Assembly: GCA_030770425.1 (NCBI GenBank)
Contig: JASJFT010000079.1
Coordinates: 1 to 64,000 of the forward strand
Reading direction: 5' to 3'
Length of the DNA: 64,000 nucleotides
Source: Darksidea phi
Lineage: Eukaryota > Ascomycota > Dothideomycetes > Pleosporales > Lentitheciaceae
A program made the translations under genes and the position numbers. The notes under the pieces are model-generated. The model made no database searches. It saw only the letters and a program-made list of their open reading frames with translations, and was not told the origin of the DNA. Each line of letters opens with the position of its first letter. Position 1 is the stretch's first letter. Below, in pieces: positions 53,965 through 64,000 of this stretch.

Positions 53965-55266
53965 TCAACTGCTTGGGTAGCCGGAAGCGCGACCGTTTTC
54001 GCTGAGGCAAAAACTCCCTCCCCACCAGATAGGGACCACTGCAAGAAGTCCCAGACCGGTTAAAGCTGCAGCACCCATTCCAAGTGCTAGACAGCCGCCG
54101 TTGAGTACGCTGCCGCCTACCATCCATGTAGCACCGCCCGCAATTGCGCCAATGGTGTTCCATCCTTCTGGATCGAGTAGATTCCGAACTCCGCGGAGAA
54201 GTCCGCTCGGCGCAGCGGGGAGGTTGAAAGTAACGTGCGGCTTGCCCTGATGTGTAAGGCTTTCGATATGGAACGGTTGGAGCTCGTCTGGAAAGTGCAG
54301 CGGTTTGAGTATCGTGATAGGGCTCCATGCTGGAATGAGGAGGTGAAAGACGACGTGCTTTCCGTCATCACTCGCTTCGACCAAAGCCTTCCTGACTGTC
54401 TGCATGAGGATGCACAGCTGATCCAGGTCGTTTGATTTGGCGCAGAACGTTGCGGGAAGTGGGTTCCGCGCAATCATTCTCCGGAAAGTCGCGTGCCAAT
54501 CTGTGTCCGGGTGGTAGACGAAGAACATGTGCTTGCCGGATGATTCTTCTGCCGTCTCTTTGGTTCTCATTTCGACATAGTCGTACACGTGCTGGGCAAA
54601 TCCATTTTCTCCGCCGCTGCCTTGGACTTGTATACTATTCGCATGTTTCATCTCGGTGTTGATGTTGTCCAGCTTTTCCCCAATTTTCTTGAGTGCTTGC
54701 ATACCTTCATATACTTTGATTGCGAGGCCGAGAATAGCAGCTTCCGTCAACTTTGTGCGATAGGCGACGCGATCGACTAATGAGTTGTTGATGATTCGGA
54801 TGTCGTGGATATTCTTAGTGACAGCGTCCGAGTTTTGAGCCACTCTCTTGGCTGAGTCGGCTACTATGGTTGTATTGTCTGCTATAGACTCCAATCTAGC
54901 CTCGACATTTGCCCGTATATTCGACATGATGCTGGTTTGTTCCATCGCTTCCCATTGTAGGGTTTCGTTCAATGAAACAGTGCTTTCCAAGGCCCGTTTC
55001 TGGCCGGCAGCGAGCTCCGGGAGATGGTTTTGGATGAACTGCTTCTGAGCTTTAGCTACGCTCCCCTCGTGCCACTTCTTGCGACCTTCGCAGACATTGA
55101 CGGCAGATACCACCAAGGCTTGCCCAGTTTTCGTGCACGGGAACGCCAGGGGCACAGCATCAACAGTCCAAGCGGCGACAGCGGCGGCGATAGCGACAGC
55201 GACGACAGCAGCGGCGAAGGCAGCATAACGAAGCATTTTGACGGAGCGTACAGCTGCGGGCGCCAT
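53965..55266 (-). CDS. Unrecognised membrane protein with coiled coil
   Basis: An intronless frame; from ATG 55266 it gives 433 aa. Two earlier in-frame ATGs (55302, 55362) exist and a short upstream intron cannot be excluded. Near the start is a signal anchor or transmembrane segment (YAAFAAAVVAVAIAAAVAAW, about 14-33). Residues 85-210 are helical and coiled-coil-like, with heptad-like Ile/Leu/Val spacing (RANVEARLESIADNTTIVAD). A globular middle contains HMFFVYHPDTDWHATFRRM. A Gly/Ala-rich hydrophobic stretch (about 372-423; GAIAGGATWMVGGSVLNGG, then GMGAAALTGLGLLAVVPIWW) looks like a membrane hairpin. I do not recognise a family. It is divergent from the deaminase gene with 350 nt between. 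Confidence 0.72.
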   Translation of the reverse strand: MAPAAVRSVKMLRYAAFAAAVVAVAIAAAVAAWTVDAVPLAFPCTKTGQALVVSAVNVCEGRKKWHEGSVAKAQKQFIQNHLPELAAGQKRALESTVSLNETLQWEAMEQTSIMSNIRANVEARLESIADNTTIVADSAKRVAQNSDAVTKNIHDIRIINNSLVDRVAYRTKLTEAAILGLAIKVYEGMQALKKIGEKLDNINTEMKHANSIQVQGSGGENGFAQHVYDYVEMRTKETAEESSGKHMFFVYHPDTDWHATFRRMIARNPLPATFCAKSNDLDQLCILMQTVRKALVEASDDGKHVVFHLLIPAWSPITILKPLHFPDELQPFHIESLTHQGKPHVTFNLPAAPSGLLRGVRNLLDPEGWNTIGAIAGGATWMVGGSVLNGGCLALGMGAAALTGLGLLAVVPIWWGGSFCLSENGRASGYPSS

Positions 55267-55616
55267 TAGGTTATGGCTAGCGTGGGAACAAAAGTCAGGC
55301 ATGTGGTGCCACCTTACTTGGTACCTCCAAGTATTTAATTGGCTGGCCGTAAACGCCCGCATCAGGTTGGGTATCACTTATCCAATTGACCTTCGGCTAG
55401 GCACTTCAGCTTCAAGAGACCCTCAGCTCCTCCTTCGGTTCCTGGTTGGGCAAATTTCTAGGCATGCATGCAGCATGCAGCAATCATGCAACTCTTGACA
55501 AATGCGGCGGCTTCAAGACTGTCTTAAGCAGCATCAACAGCGCCTCCACAATCCGATCCTTTTACTTTTCAACCCGTTAATTACTTTGCCTACAGCCAAA
55601 TTCGACCAACAGAACA
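55267..55616. promoter_or_regulatory. Shared 350-nt upstream region of the membrane protein and the deaminase-type gene
   Basis: Divergent start codons at 55266 and 55617. It contains a cluster of GCATGC-related words at 55461-55492 (GGCATGCATGCAGCATGC) and a 17-nt dyad ACTTGG-TACCT-CCAAGT at 55316-55332. If the earlier ATG of the membrane protein is used, the dyad is coding. The compact arrangement suggests one bidirectional promoter. Confidence 0.5.
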
Positions 55617-57821
55617 ATGCCCCGCGGAAAGTCGACCAACGAGAACTGTCCTGGGGGGAAGAAGACGTCTTCTAATCAGAACGAACGAATAGGGAAGCAG
55701 TTCAGTTTTCGTCAGGCTGGAAACGGCACAGCTTTGAGACCGAAAAACTCTTCCAAAGGCGCCAAGGAGGATGAGTGGGAGCCACCGTCGAGAGTTGCGA
55801 AGAGCGATGATCTTGTTTGGAATTTGCCAGGATTTGACAAGCATGGATTCTACGCTGCAGCGCACTACTTGCGCAGGCCAGAGAAGAACCAAGGCTTTCG
55901 CAGAAAAATTAGAAGCAATGCTCGAGTTTCCCTAAGCACTAAACGCGCACTTGCGACTGGACAACTAGAGGCAGACATGCTTGATTATCTTGCTCTGCTC
56001 TTTGCCAGAGCAAAGAGTATGGATACGCCAGCTAAGCATGTCACGGCCACTGCGCTGAAGATTGTCGTCACCGGGTTCGAAATATGGATAGCGAAAAACG
56101 ACGGTCCTAAGAAGGAAGACGAATATTTCCGAGCAAACCTCGAGGACTGGTTCAACGCAAAGGACTACTCAAGCTGGGAGGAAGATCGGGCATCAATGGT
56201 AGATGAAATCAAGTATTTCTGGCGCGACCGCCATACCTACTACGCCAGCAATATTGTATCGCTGTGGAAAGAGATCTGTCAAGGGCCACAGTTGAAGAAT
56301 GAAGAAGGCTCCGCCAGCGCTTCCAAAAATGACAAGAAATGCAAAGGTTTAGACAAGATAGCTGGCGCAGACAAGTCCTTCGAGGTGCTTTACCGGATCT
56401 ATGATAACGAGTTGGCGGACCTTGATCAATTTAAGGCCGACTGGGATGAAGTAAAAGCCCTCTGTGAAGTCAAGGACATCCAGCAGCAGCTCAAAGTCGC
56501 GGACGAGACTGTTCTACCCCCAGACATTGAACGGCAATCCTACGCGACCTCTAGACTCGAAGGGCCTAATAGCCACCTCGAGCTGGTTCGGACATTTTGC
56601 AAGCTTCTCAAATACATTAGATTGATGAGCACTGTACCAAAAGCTATGCAGAGCTTTAAGAGGTTTCGACAAGAAATCATCAAAGGCAAACGTGTGAAGC
56701 TCCGCTTCGTGGACCCGATAACACCACAAGATTTGGATCCAGAAGACTGCAAAAATATTGCTGCCAGGATGGAACGATGGATTGAGGTCTCGACCAATCC
56801 AGATTTCAGCAGTGACATGCAAACCAGCGCCGACGCACTTCATAAAAGGCAGAAATTCCACCGTTATTTCCATTGCGAGCTTCAGATGCTGGACAAGTTT
56901 CTGGACGATGAGAATGTCTACGACTACTTCGGCTGCAGCAAATTGTCTTGCTTCACGTGTTGGGGAGTTCTCCAAGGGACGCCCTTCCGAACGAGAGACA
57001 CTCATGCCAATCTGTGGTCCGCATGTGCCTTTCCATTTGCTATGAGCCTCAAAGACCGAGCCACGAGCAGCCGCTACCAGCTCCTCTTCGCGCTTAAGAC
57101 AGTTCAGGACCATGTCATTGAGAGGGTTCTCCGACGAGCGCTGGATCCCGAGTTCAGCTTTTCGGGGCCCGCCAGCCTTGCGGAAACGGAGCCAGAGGGA
57201 GAGTTGAAAACTCGCAGAAGGAATCGTGCTTCTTTGAAGCAGCGAGAAGACGGCGAACTGGTGGAAGTCGTCAGCGCACGCGCTATCCGAATCCCTGCAG
57301 CAGGTGAGCCCGTATGCGAGGTGGTCGACTTTGGCACACAGCGTGGCTTGGGGAAAGAACCAATGCCATATGTGTGGGTGGGCACCTACCCGATCAGAAC
57401 TGAGATGAAGGTGGTGTTAGATCAAATGGGAACGTATGAAACGGCAATCCGTATACTTGCGGACAAATCCCTTAAGCGTCCTGTCAACCAATGGTACGCA
57501 GCTTTGATCGAGCTTTTTCATAAGTACAGATATGAGGAGACAGACAAACAATGCGAATGGAGAGGCGACTTGTACGTCTTTCGAACGATCAAGACTCAAA
57601 GATTGTATCCCGAACTTGAGGATCTCGATTCCATCGAGGATAAAGAAAAAGTAGAGGTTATACAGTTATGCCGCGATGCGCTGCAGAAAAATTGGGTGAG
57701 TTCTGCACGGTTTCGCTATTCTAGGAGGAGTGACAATATGTCAAAAGGAGTCTATGTTGAGCTAACTCAGCACCAGAGCTCGCCGGAACTTGGAGAACTT
57801 TGGGAGTATGACGAGGGATGA
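55617..57821 (+). CDS. Large protein with an OTT_1508-type deaminase core
   Basis: An intronless frame of 734 aa from ATG 55617. The N-terminal 60 residues are basic and low complexity. Residues 80-400 are mostly helical with no recognised domain. Around 418-450 lies the deaminase signature: HCELQMLDKFLDDENVYDYF followed by GCSKLSCFTCWGVLQGT. The His-x-Glu and the Cys pair fit the zinc site of the cytidine-deaminase superfamily, and the CSKLSCxxC block is what the OTT_1508-like branch shows in fungi. The C-terminal 300 residues have charged stretches and a last helical part (ALQKNWVSSARFRYSRRSD). Family members were predicted as nucleic-acid deaminases in conflict systems. The substrate and role here are not known. 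Confidence 0.82.
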   Translation: MPRGKSTNENCPGGKKTSSNQNERIGKQFSFRQAGNGTALRPKNSSKGAKEDEWEPPSRVAKSDDLVWNLPGFDKHGFYAAAHYLRRPEKNQGFRRKIRSNARVSLSTKRALATGQLEADMLDYLALLFARAKSMDTPAKHVTATALKIVVTGFEIWIAKNDGPKKEDEYFRANLEDWFNAKDYSSWEEDRASMVDEIKYFWRDRHTYYASNIVSLWKEICQGPQLKNEEGSASASKNDKKCKGLDKIAGADKSFEVLYRIYDNELADLDQFKADWDEVKALCEVKDIQQQLKVADETVLPPDIERQSYATSRLEGPNSHLELVRTFCKLLKYIRLMSTVPKAMQSFKRFRQEIIKGKRVKLRFVDPITPQDLDPEDCKNIAARMERWIEVSTNPDFSSDMQTSADALHKRQKFHRYFHCELQMLDKFLDDENVYDYFGCSKLSCFTCWGVLQGTPFRTRDTHANLWSACAFPFAMSLKDRATSSRYQLLFALKTVQDHVIERVLRRALDPEFSFSGPASLAETEPEGELKTRRRNRASLKQREDGELVEVVSARAIRIPAAGEPVCEVVDFGTQRGLGKEPMPYVWVGTYPIRTEMKVVLDQMGTYETAIRILADKSLKRPVNQWYAALIELFHKYRYEETDKQCEWRGDLYVFRTIKTQRLYPELEDLDSIEDKEKVEVIQLCRDALQKNWVSSARFRYSRRSDNMSKGVYVELTQHQSSPELGELWEYDEG

Positions 57822-58378
57822 ACGGTTTACGCCCTCAGGCACGCCGCGTGTCAGTGCCTGACTGGCTCGATCGAACATGTTAGCTTACTGTGATGACTGG
57901 AGATGAAGATGGGATGGTAGCGACTGAGAGGGTAGCCTGCTGGTCGATCGCACAGCACAGTTAGGCAACAACGAAACAAGGGACCCACGGCCATGGAACC
58001 TTCTGGTGCCTTCTGTGGCGCGCCACAGGTGTCTGATGTAATCGGATTTAATACAGTATAAATAAACCAAGCTAATGCAAGCCCCTGTGCACTATGATAA
58101 GCCCCAAAACATCCTGCCAGTTGGTAGGCCGTTTCGCGGTACGGCGAACTCTCGGAATGGTGTATATGTGCACGGTGTGTGCCTCAAAGTTTGGGAGCTA
58201 TATTCTGTGCATACTGCGCTCTCCTCTTGATATCTTGAGCTTCAAGGACGCATGTTGTCGCAAAGGAGCGAGGGGGATTCGCTGGAGTGGCGATCGACGA
58301 CACGACAACACAAGGCACCTTGTGTAACTGGAACTGCCGCAGCAGAGGAGAAATGGCTCTAGAACGCTGCCACACCGG
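57822..58378. other. Intergenic, no supported gene
   Basis: 557 nt after the deaminase stop. Only short frames on both strands. No repeat copy was recognised. Confidence 0.5.
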
Positions 58379-58867
58379 CTATATTGCCGTAAACTGAGAG
58401 AGGAGCGAGTTTGGAGGTCGGAACTGTGAGCTCGTCCCGTGACAGGGTGCGTCCCGGCACGGGGTGAAAATCATTAGCTCTTTTACGTCGGCTACTGTGA
58501 CGGGAATGTTGTGCAGGTGTTGGAGGATCCGGTCCTCCGCTGCTGCTACTTCGTGGACTGGACGCTTGCTTTCCAGCGCTACCCGGAAGTCTTGTACGAG
58601 GCATGCGAGTCCGGGTTGGTGGCTAGCTGGCGTCGTGGATGTGGGCAGAGATGGAGCGTTTGAGGTGATCGCAAGATTGTGGCTGGTCGAAGGAGGATAT
58701 GGTATATGCTCTCCGATCTCTTCCAGATCAATCTCAGATTGTCCGTCATCCTCAAAGTCTGAATCCTCTTCCTCCGATCCATCTGAATCCAGATCAATGA
58801 TGAACTTCTCGACGGATTTGCCATAATATGTCGTACTATGTCTACGAACATCTGTTGAGTCAGACAT
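58379..58867 (-). CDS. Small acidic protein of unknown function
   Basis: Single-exon frame of 162 aa, ATG 58867. Residues 25-50 are very acidic (DLDSDGSEEEDSDFEDDGQS). The middle is Ser/Thr/Pro-rich, and residues 85-135 may fold into helices (LVQDFRVALESKRPVHEVAA). No family recognised, no signal peptide. The stop may be early: the last 30 residues lose any pattern, so this could be the 5' part of a broken or spliced gene. It is an accessory-region gene call with modest support. Confidence 0.4.
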   Translation of the reverse strand: MSDSTDVRRHSTTYYGKSVEKFIIDLDSDGSEEEDSDFEDDGQSEIDLEEIGEHIPYPPSTSHNLAITSNAPSLPTSTTPASHQPGLACLVQDFRVALESKRPVHEVAAAEDRILQHLHNIPVTVADVKELMIFTPCRDAPCHGTSSQFRPPNSLLSQFTAI

Positions 58868-59293
58868 GCTGACCGAGTTTGCAAAGTGAGATACGGTAGT
58901 AGTTTTTTAGTACACCGAAGCTAGTTTAGGTGATGTGTCTTTCAGTATGGTGGATGAAGCATTTCATCCATCGTGAACAGGATCATCTTATAAAAGTGCA
59001 AAAGCTGCCGGGAATTGTACGTTGTGAGGCAATGCCATGAGCGAGAGTGTATAGTGCACGTATATTGCAGAGTAAGGTAAAAATAATGGTATTGGAGACA
59101 TTGTGCGGACAGCGGTCTTGAGGTGTGCGAAACAAACAGGGAGAACGGCGTGGAGCATACGAACCTGGACGAGAAATGGAAACACAACAACAGCCAACGT
59201 TCGGAAAGAGTAGCAATTGATTTGTAATATGATTATATTATTAAATGCGTAGCCATTCGATGTATGTACTACCATGACATCGGGCGACTCCAT
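58868..59293. other. Intergenic between two minus-strand hypothetical genes
   Basis: 426 nt. AT-rich near 59220-59260. Overlapping short minus-strand frames are not supported. Confidence 0.5.
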
Positions 59294-60217
59294 TTAGTCA
59301 AGGAGCTGACGATCCCGACGATTTACAAGCGCAGCAGCACAAGTGAGCCGTCCCCACCCTTTCCCAATTACCTCCTTTGCCTTGGTCATCGTGCCCAGTG
59401 ACGGCTCAGGCCCTCGGTAATGTTGGTATATATATTGAATACGCTGCCGTTCAGCTTCAGTCAGCTGATGCATCTCACACTCGATAAAGTAGCGAATATA
59501 GCTACCTTCGCGAAGGTTGCTATAAACGTCGTGATGAGCCAGGTTGGCGAGCACTTTGTTTAGCCATTCCGGCCACTCGTTCGTACGATGGAACGCCCAC
59601 CAGATACGCTGGACATCGTACGCTGTGAGCGCTTTGTTGCATATTTCTTGCAAAAGGCGCGTTCTCAAACCGGACGCTGCGGCGTTGAACTGCAGGAGCT
59701 GCAGTGCGCGATACAAAAGGATGGCTTGACCGACTGAATCGTGGGCCGGAAGACAGTTGGCGACGCCGTGCATTTGCCGAAAGACCCAGCGCAATGCCGG
59801 AATCTCTATTTCGGCGGAGTGCTCTGTAGATGGGATAAAGATGCGGTTCACCCACTGCTGTGTATCAGAGTCGAAATAAATGCGGTGTGTTATTAGTGGG
59901 TCAAACAGATAAAGAAGCCACGCCGGCATGGTGGCTACATATACACAAGTTCGGTCTGTGATGCCGTGAAGCTGAATGCGTATCTCTCTGTGCTCGTGCA
60001 TCATGGTTTCTAGAACGAGAGCACCCCAGGTATCGGCTGGTGGTACATACGCGGTCTGGCACAGGCGGTACCGCGTCAAGGTGATTTCTCTGTCTAGGAA
60101 GGACGTTCGGAGTGTCTTATTCATGTCAGGCTTGTTGTACCGTACCTGCTTGGAACGTGGGCGGGGTGACTTTAAAGAGTAGTCAATTTGTAGGTTCCGC
60201 TGAAACAATGCTGGCAT
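59294..60217 (-). CDS. Hypothetical protein, 307 aa
   Basis: Single-exon frame from ATG 60217. The composition is that of a normal globular protein, with many Trp, Tyr and His (WVFRQMHGVANCLPAHDSVG, RIWWAFHRTNEWPEWLNKVL, YIYQHYRGPEP). It resembles the size and style of the fungal proteins of unknown function that accompany BTB or F-box-like genes, but I cannot name a domain. No signal peptide. It lies between the deaminase pair and the second P450. The continuous frame and amino-acid composition favour a real gene. Confidence 0.55.
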   Translation of the reverse strand: MPALFQRNLQIDYSLKSPRPRSKQVRYNKPDMNKTLRTSFLDREITLTRYRLCQTAYVPPADTWGALVLETMMHEHREIRIQLHGITDRTCVYVATMPAWLLYLFDPLITHRIYFDSDTQQWVNRIFIPSTEHSAEIEIPALRWVFRQMHGVANCLPAHDSVGQAILLYRALQLLQFNAAASGLRTRLLQEICNKALTAYDVQRIWWAFHRTNEWPEWLNKVLANLAHHDVYSNLREGSYIRYFIECEMHQLTEAERQRIQYIYQHYRGPEPSLGTMTKAKEVIGKGWGRLTCAAALVNRRDRQLLD

Positions 60218-60830
60218 ACCACTAGGGTTTCATTGTGAGAAGGTTTTTGATAGGAGCTTGTGAACAATGTAACACGGCACACTGATTTGGTTAGTGGAAT
60301 AGTACAGTCCCAGAGATTGCAGTCGATGTTCCCGCAATCAGAACATTGCCTTGGTACGGCTGCATTCCTCTACATTGTTGATATTCTGTCCAATTTTTTA
60401 ACATGTTGCCAACCTGGAAAGACCAGGAGTAAGTCATCAACATTGACTATAACTACAAAAGCATACGTCCTGTCAGAAATGCGCACAGTCCCTCTTACTC
60501 ATTTAGAGGTGAAGCGTTATAGTATGAACCACTATATATCACTACGAGGATTGATGAAAGACGCGTCTTTTTTGGTGAGGTGCGCGATCGACTTGTGTTC
60601 GCAATCGAGTGGCGGAACACGTTAGTGGCATCCGGACTACTAATGCGCGGGAGCTAACATCATTTAAAAAAAAAGAAAGGGCTTAATATCCTGTTAGATA
60701 TTGATGAGATTGTTTGACCCGTATGTGCAAATTGTTGCCTCAAGCGCATAAGTTTGATAGCTTTCATAGCCCGCACGCCAACTGCCAGGCATCAAATCAT
60801 ATTCATTCTGCAACTCTTGTCCCCGCGTCT
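60218..60830. other. Intergenic, no supported gene
   Basis: 613 nt upstream of the hypothetical protein and downstream of the second P450 gene. A short A run is at 60665-60676. A 121-codon frame (60260-60625) has no family support. Confidence 0.5.
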
Positions 60831-62499
60831 TTATTCCTTCAAATCCTGCTCAATGACATGAAACTTGACAGCATCCATGGGTCGATGACTGGCAAAGAAA
60901 TCATCATATAACAGATCGTATTCGCTTAGTTCATTCCCTTTCAAGTGCTTGAATCTTCGGAAAATCGACCCTAGAGTCACGTACATCTCACAAAGAGCAA
61001 GCCTATGCAATCAGCCTCACTCCCAAGGGATCGGTGCAGCGAACTTACGGCATCCCAACACACATTCTACTCCCCTTTCCAAAGGGCACAAACGCCTTCC
61101 ACATCTTTTGCTTGTCGCTGGTCCGCGCCCATCGCTCAGGAATGAACTCGTGTGCATGGGGAAAGTAGTCTTCGTTCCGATGCAGGACCCAAGAGGACAT
61201 AGAGACGGTGAAGCCGGCGGGGATGGCGTAGCCCTCAAATCTGGCGCCGCCTTCCGGGACTATGCGCGGGAGGCGGGAAATGACGCCGAAGGAGAGGCGG
61301 AGGGATTCGTTTACGACGCCAGTCAGATATGGCAGGCGTTCCAAAACGGTGAGTTCCATCTTGGCGTTTGGATCCGGGAATGCAGTCTCCAATTCTGCCG
61401 TGAGCTTTGCGTAGATGTTGGGATTCTTGATCACCTCGTATACTCCTGTCGTCAACCCATTGCCCGTTGTATCTGCTGCTGCCGCTAAGATGCCGTAGGT
61501 TTCGTATTTAATCTGATCTGGAGTTGGGGGAACCCAGCCTTCTTCGGGATTTGGCGTCAGCAGTTCGTGGAAGATTGTTTCGTAGGCGTCTTTGCTGGCT
61601 CGGCCGGCGTCGAGATCGGCTTTGACGACGAGGATTTGTTGTTTGGCGCGCTATATTTCCCGTCAGCAAACGGAATCCTGGGGAGAGATTCGCGAGGAGT
61701 GCGGCTTGGGGGGAAGACATACTTCTTGCAGGTCCAAGATGTGCGCAAGAGGCGGGCTCATTTTTTTCAACATCCATTGGGGAAGACGGTTCATGATGCC
61801 CAGCTCTGGCCACTGCTGGAAAACCCACAGCGCAGGGCCAATGCCTCTGACCAGCTCGAAGAAATTGGTGCCCAGATCCGGGGCATCGAGAAGATCATAG
61901 CTCTTGTTGAACATATACTCGGTGATGACATCAATCGACACAGCGCGGCAGCCGTGATGAATATCCAGCATTTCCCCCGCCTTTGAATTCTTCGTTATCA
62001 GAGCACATAGCTTGTCGGCCTTCCCCTGCACAATGTTCTGCAGTCTCAGCACCGCGGCCCGCGAAAAGAACTTGTTCAATGGCCCGCGACGGAGACGGTG
62101 CAGCTCGTTGGGACAGGAGGTGAAGGAGGCATATTCCATGCCGAAGGCATCGTAGAATCTTGGGTCCTTTGCGTACTTCGACCCGACATAGTATATCGCC
62201 TCGTAGTGCTCGGGGTCGCTCAAGGAGACTTCGTTGGGGGTGATGCGCACGATAGGACCGTATTTCTCGTGCAGGAGGCCGACCTGCTTGTAGAAGCGAC
62301 TGCCATGTTTGAAGCTGTGGTAAGTCTGGTAGAGGAAGGTGAGAGCTGCGAGCTTGGGGCCTGGGATATGCGCGAGGGGGTGGAAGAAGAGACGGTAGAC
62401 GACGACGTAGGCGACAAAGGAGGTGATGAGCCCCGCGGCGTAGATCCCTGCCTTGGAGCCGCTAGTATAGCTCTCTAGTCCAAGCCCTAACCCCACCAT
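60831..62499 (-). CDS. Cytochrome P450 monooxygenase (second of two)
   Basis: Three exons, 62499-61723, 61650-61049 and 61002-60831, with introns of 72 and 46 nt, give 516 aa. There is an N-terminal anchor (GIYAAGLITSFVAYVVVYRL) and the hinge HPLAHIPGPKLAALT. The I helix is AAAADTTGN, the K helix ESLR, and PERW precedes the heme loop FGKGSRMCVGM with the Cys ligand. The second intron splits the codon right after that loop, a common place in fungal P450s. The pattern RLFFHPLAHIPGPKLAA with YGPIVRITPNEVSLSDPE is that of the large group annotated as trichodiene-oxygenase-like; the substrate is unknown. No biosynthetic backbone gene is next to it in the window. Confidence 0.94.
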
Positions 62500-64000
62500 G
62501 GTGATGGATGATATTTGATTCCTTTGGGATCGCCGTTCGCGAGGCTGTTCCACAGCGCGGGGTCAGCAAAGGTGTTTCGGTTGGTGGGGTATTATGTACA
62601 AGGGGTGTGGGAACGCAAGTGACACCGCATTGATTAAACACCCCCCTCGTATCTCGTATCCGTAATGTGTCAAACATCGGCGAATGGCTTGGCGCAACTC
62701 TATTTTTTCTTCCCTCCTCAGCCTGCGAAAAAGACACGACAAACAGCGAGAACTCAGTGCTGGAAAACCCCGTCACAAAAGCATCAAAACACCTCTACGA
62801 GTAGCTACGCAATATAACACTTCCATCGACCACAGCAGCAGTCATCTAGCTACGACACGGCAACACGAGAGCGACGACAGAGCCCAAACACCTCTTTGGC
62901 GCAGTCACAACACACTGTCGCCCCTTACCCGTGTCGAAGGAGTGGTGCGCCCTCGACACACCCGACAAGGTCTGAGGAGATTCGCGCGACAGCTCTCATG
63001 CTTAGTAGATCTGACGGCGCGCTCGAGCGGAACATGGCTCTCGCGGAGCTACGTCGCGATGAAATGCTGCTGCCGCTACGCTCGGCGGCAGGTCATACTA
63101 TAAAATACGGCTATATACCAACCTAGTAGGTAGCTTTATAACACCAAAGAACAACAAAACTTGGAGCATATAACCTAAGCCCTGAGGGCGTGAGGGCAAG
63201 CTAACACAAACGCGGAATGACCACTAGGGGGAGACTGAAGGTATCGCGGCCGCAACACACGAGGTAGAGGGCCTCTACGAGCCTCAACACAATCGTAAAG
63301 AAAAACAAGGCTTCATGTACGGCGTACAGACAGGAACGGTAATTTGAGGAACAAAAACACAGGCAGACACGTCACTTCTTGAGGCGAACGTACATGGTCT
63401 AAATAGAAGCCAGACCACAAGCGGGGGCAAGGGGACCGCTGGCCACAGTTTTGGTGTGGTGAAGTGGAGCCTGCTGATTCGTTCGGCAAAGCGTCGACTG
63501 TTCGCCAAATCTCTGCACCCGGGCATAGCTGCAGAATTGCGGCTGAAACCGAGTAGGAATCCATCATCCATCCATCCTCAGCCTGCGTGGGTTGAAGCTC
63601 GCTGGCGAAGACGACGCAGCCAGGCCGCGCCAGGCGGGGTAGCCGGAGGCCGGAAGCCCTCAGGTCGGCAGGTCGCCCGCGACAATGAACTCTTCAACCT
63701 AGGTTATCTTGACAACCAGGACTAATCTCGAAATCCGGAAACAGAGATAGCATCGCCTATTATTTCCCTCGGAAACTTGGCGTAGAAATCTCAAAGGCCA
63801 GGAAAGCGAAAAACATGAGGAGAAGCAAAAAAGCGCCAGTCGCGCCAAGCCATCCCACCGATTTTGGCAGGTGTCCCACCTTGGCGCGTTGGGGAGCTGT
63901 CGATATCCATCCCGGGCTTGCTTTGCCGCAACCGAGTAACACCTGTGGCATCTTCCACGCTCCCGCAGTCTTTAGCATCGATATACGACCGAAGGACCAG
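62500..64000. other. Intergenic, no supported gene
   Basis: 1.5 kb to the window end. Only overlapping short frames are seen, including a 72-codon minus-strand frame 63760-63978 with one hydrophobic segment that I do not trust. 63040-63300 has mixed repeat-like composition but no matching copy in the window. Confidence 0.45.

Noticed and set aside
63760..63978. 72-codon minus-strand frame with a hydrophobic segment near the window end
   Set aside because: It has an ATG and one possible membrane segment but no family, no second evidence, and could be chance.
1..64000. CRISPR arrays, bacterial operons or ribosome binding sites
   Set aside because: The window is eukaryotic nuclear DNA with spliceosomal introns, and no spaced direct-repeat array was seen.

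Overview
The window looks like nuclear DNA of a filamentous ascomycete (Pezizomycotina, most likely Dothideomycetes/Pleosporales). The reasons are many short GT-AG introns (about 46-130 nt, a few longer) and fungal-specific families: Egh16-like secreted protein, fungal rhodopsin-type integral membrane protein, GPI-anchored GH72, Pom1-type DYRK kinase, cry-DASH and a Pex24-type peroxin. The species cannot be named from the sequence alone. Exon-intron structures were built by hand from splice motifs, reading frame and protein-family continuity.

1-4 kb is an AT-rich repeat region. It holds related foldback elements, an inverted pair of about 105-bp SINE-like repeats (one flanked by a 15-bp direct repeat) and a tRNA-Val(AAC) with an 11-nt intron. 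4-12.4 kb carries a J-like protein, a cry-DASH cryptochrome and glutamate decarboxylase (all minus strand), then a secreted two-domain fasciclin protein. 14.2-27.3 kb is metabolic: a rhodopsin-domain membrane protein, an MFS sugar-type transporter, a cytochrome P450, a medium-chain reductase, a short-chain reductase and an FAD monooxygenase. The last four are tightly packed and could be a small catabolic or tailoring cluster without a PKS, NRPS or terpene backbone gene.

28.9-52.8 kb is mostly conserved housekeeping: Sso-type syntaxin, GH72 glucanosyltransferase, a YchF/YGR210C-type GTPase with a 26-nt and a 10-nt exon, Pex24-type peroxin, Pom1-like kinase, indoleamine 2,3-dioxygenase, a CsbD-like stress protein behind a CRE palindrome, PMP3, a CNOT11 homologue and the Egh16-like protein.

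53.5-64 kb again looks accessory. It has two more degenerate copies of the short repeat from the left end, then a divergent pair: an unrecognised membrane/coiled-coil protein and a 734-aa protein with an OTT_1508-type deaminase core. Two single-exon genes of unknown function and a second P450 follow. The divergent pair is the best candidate for an undescribed system. Its role in conflict or allorecognition is inference only.
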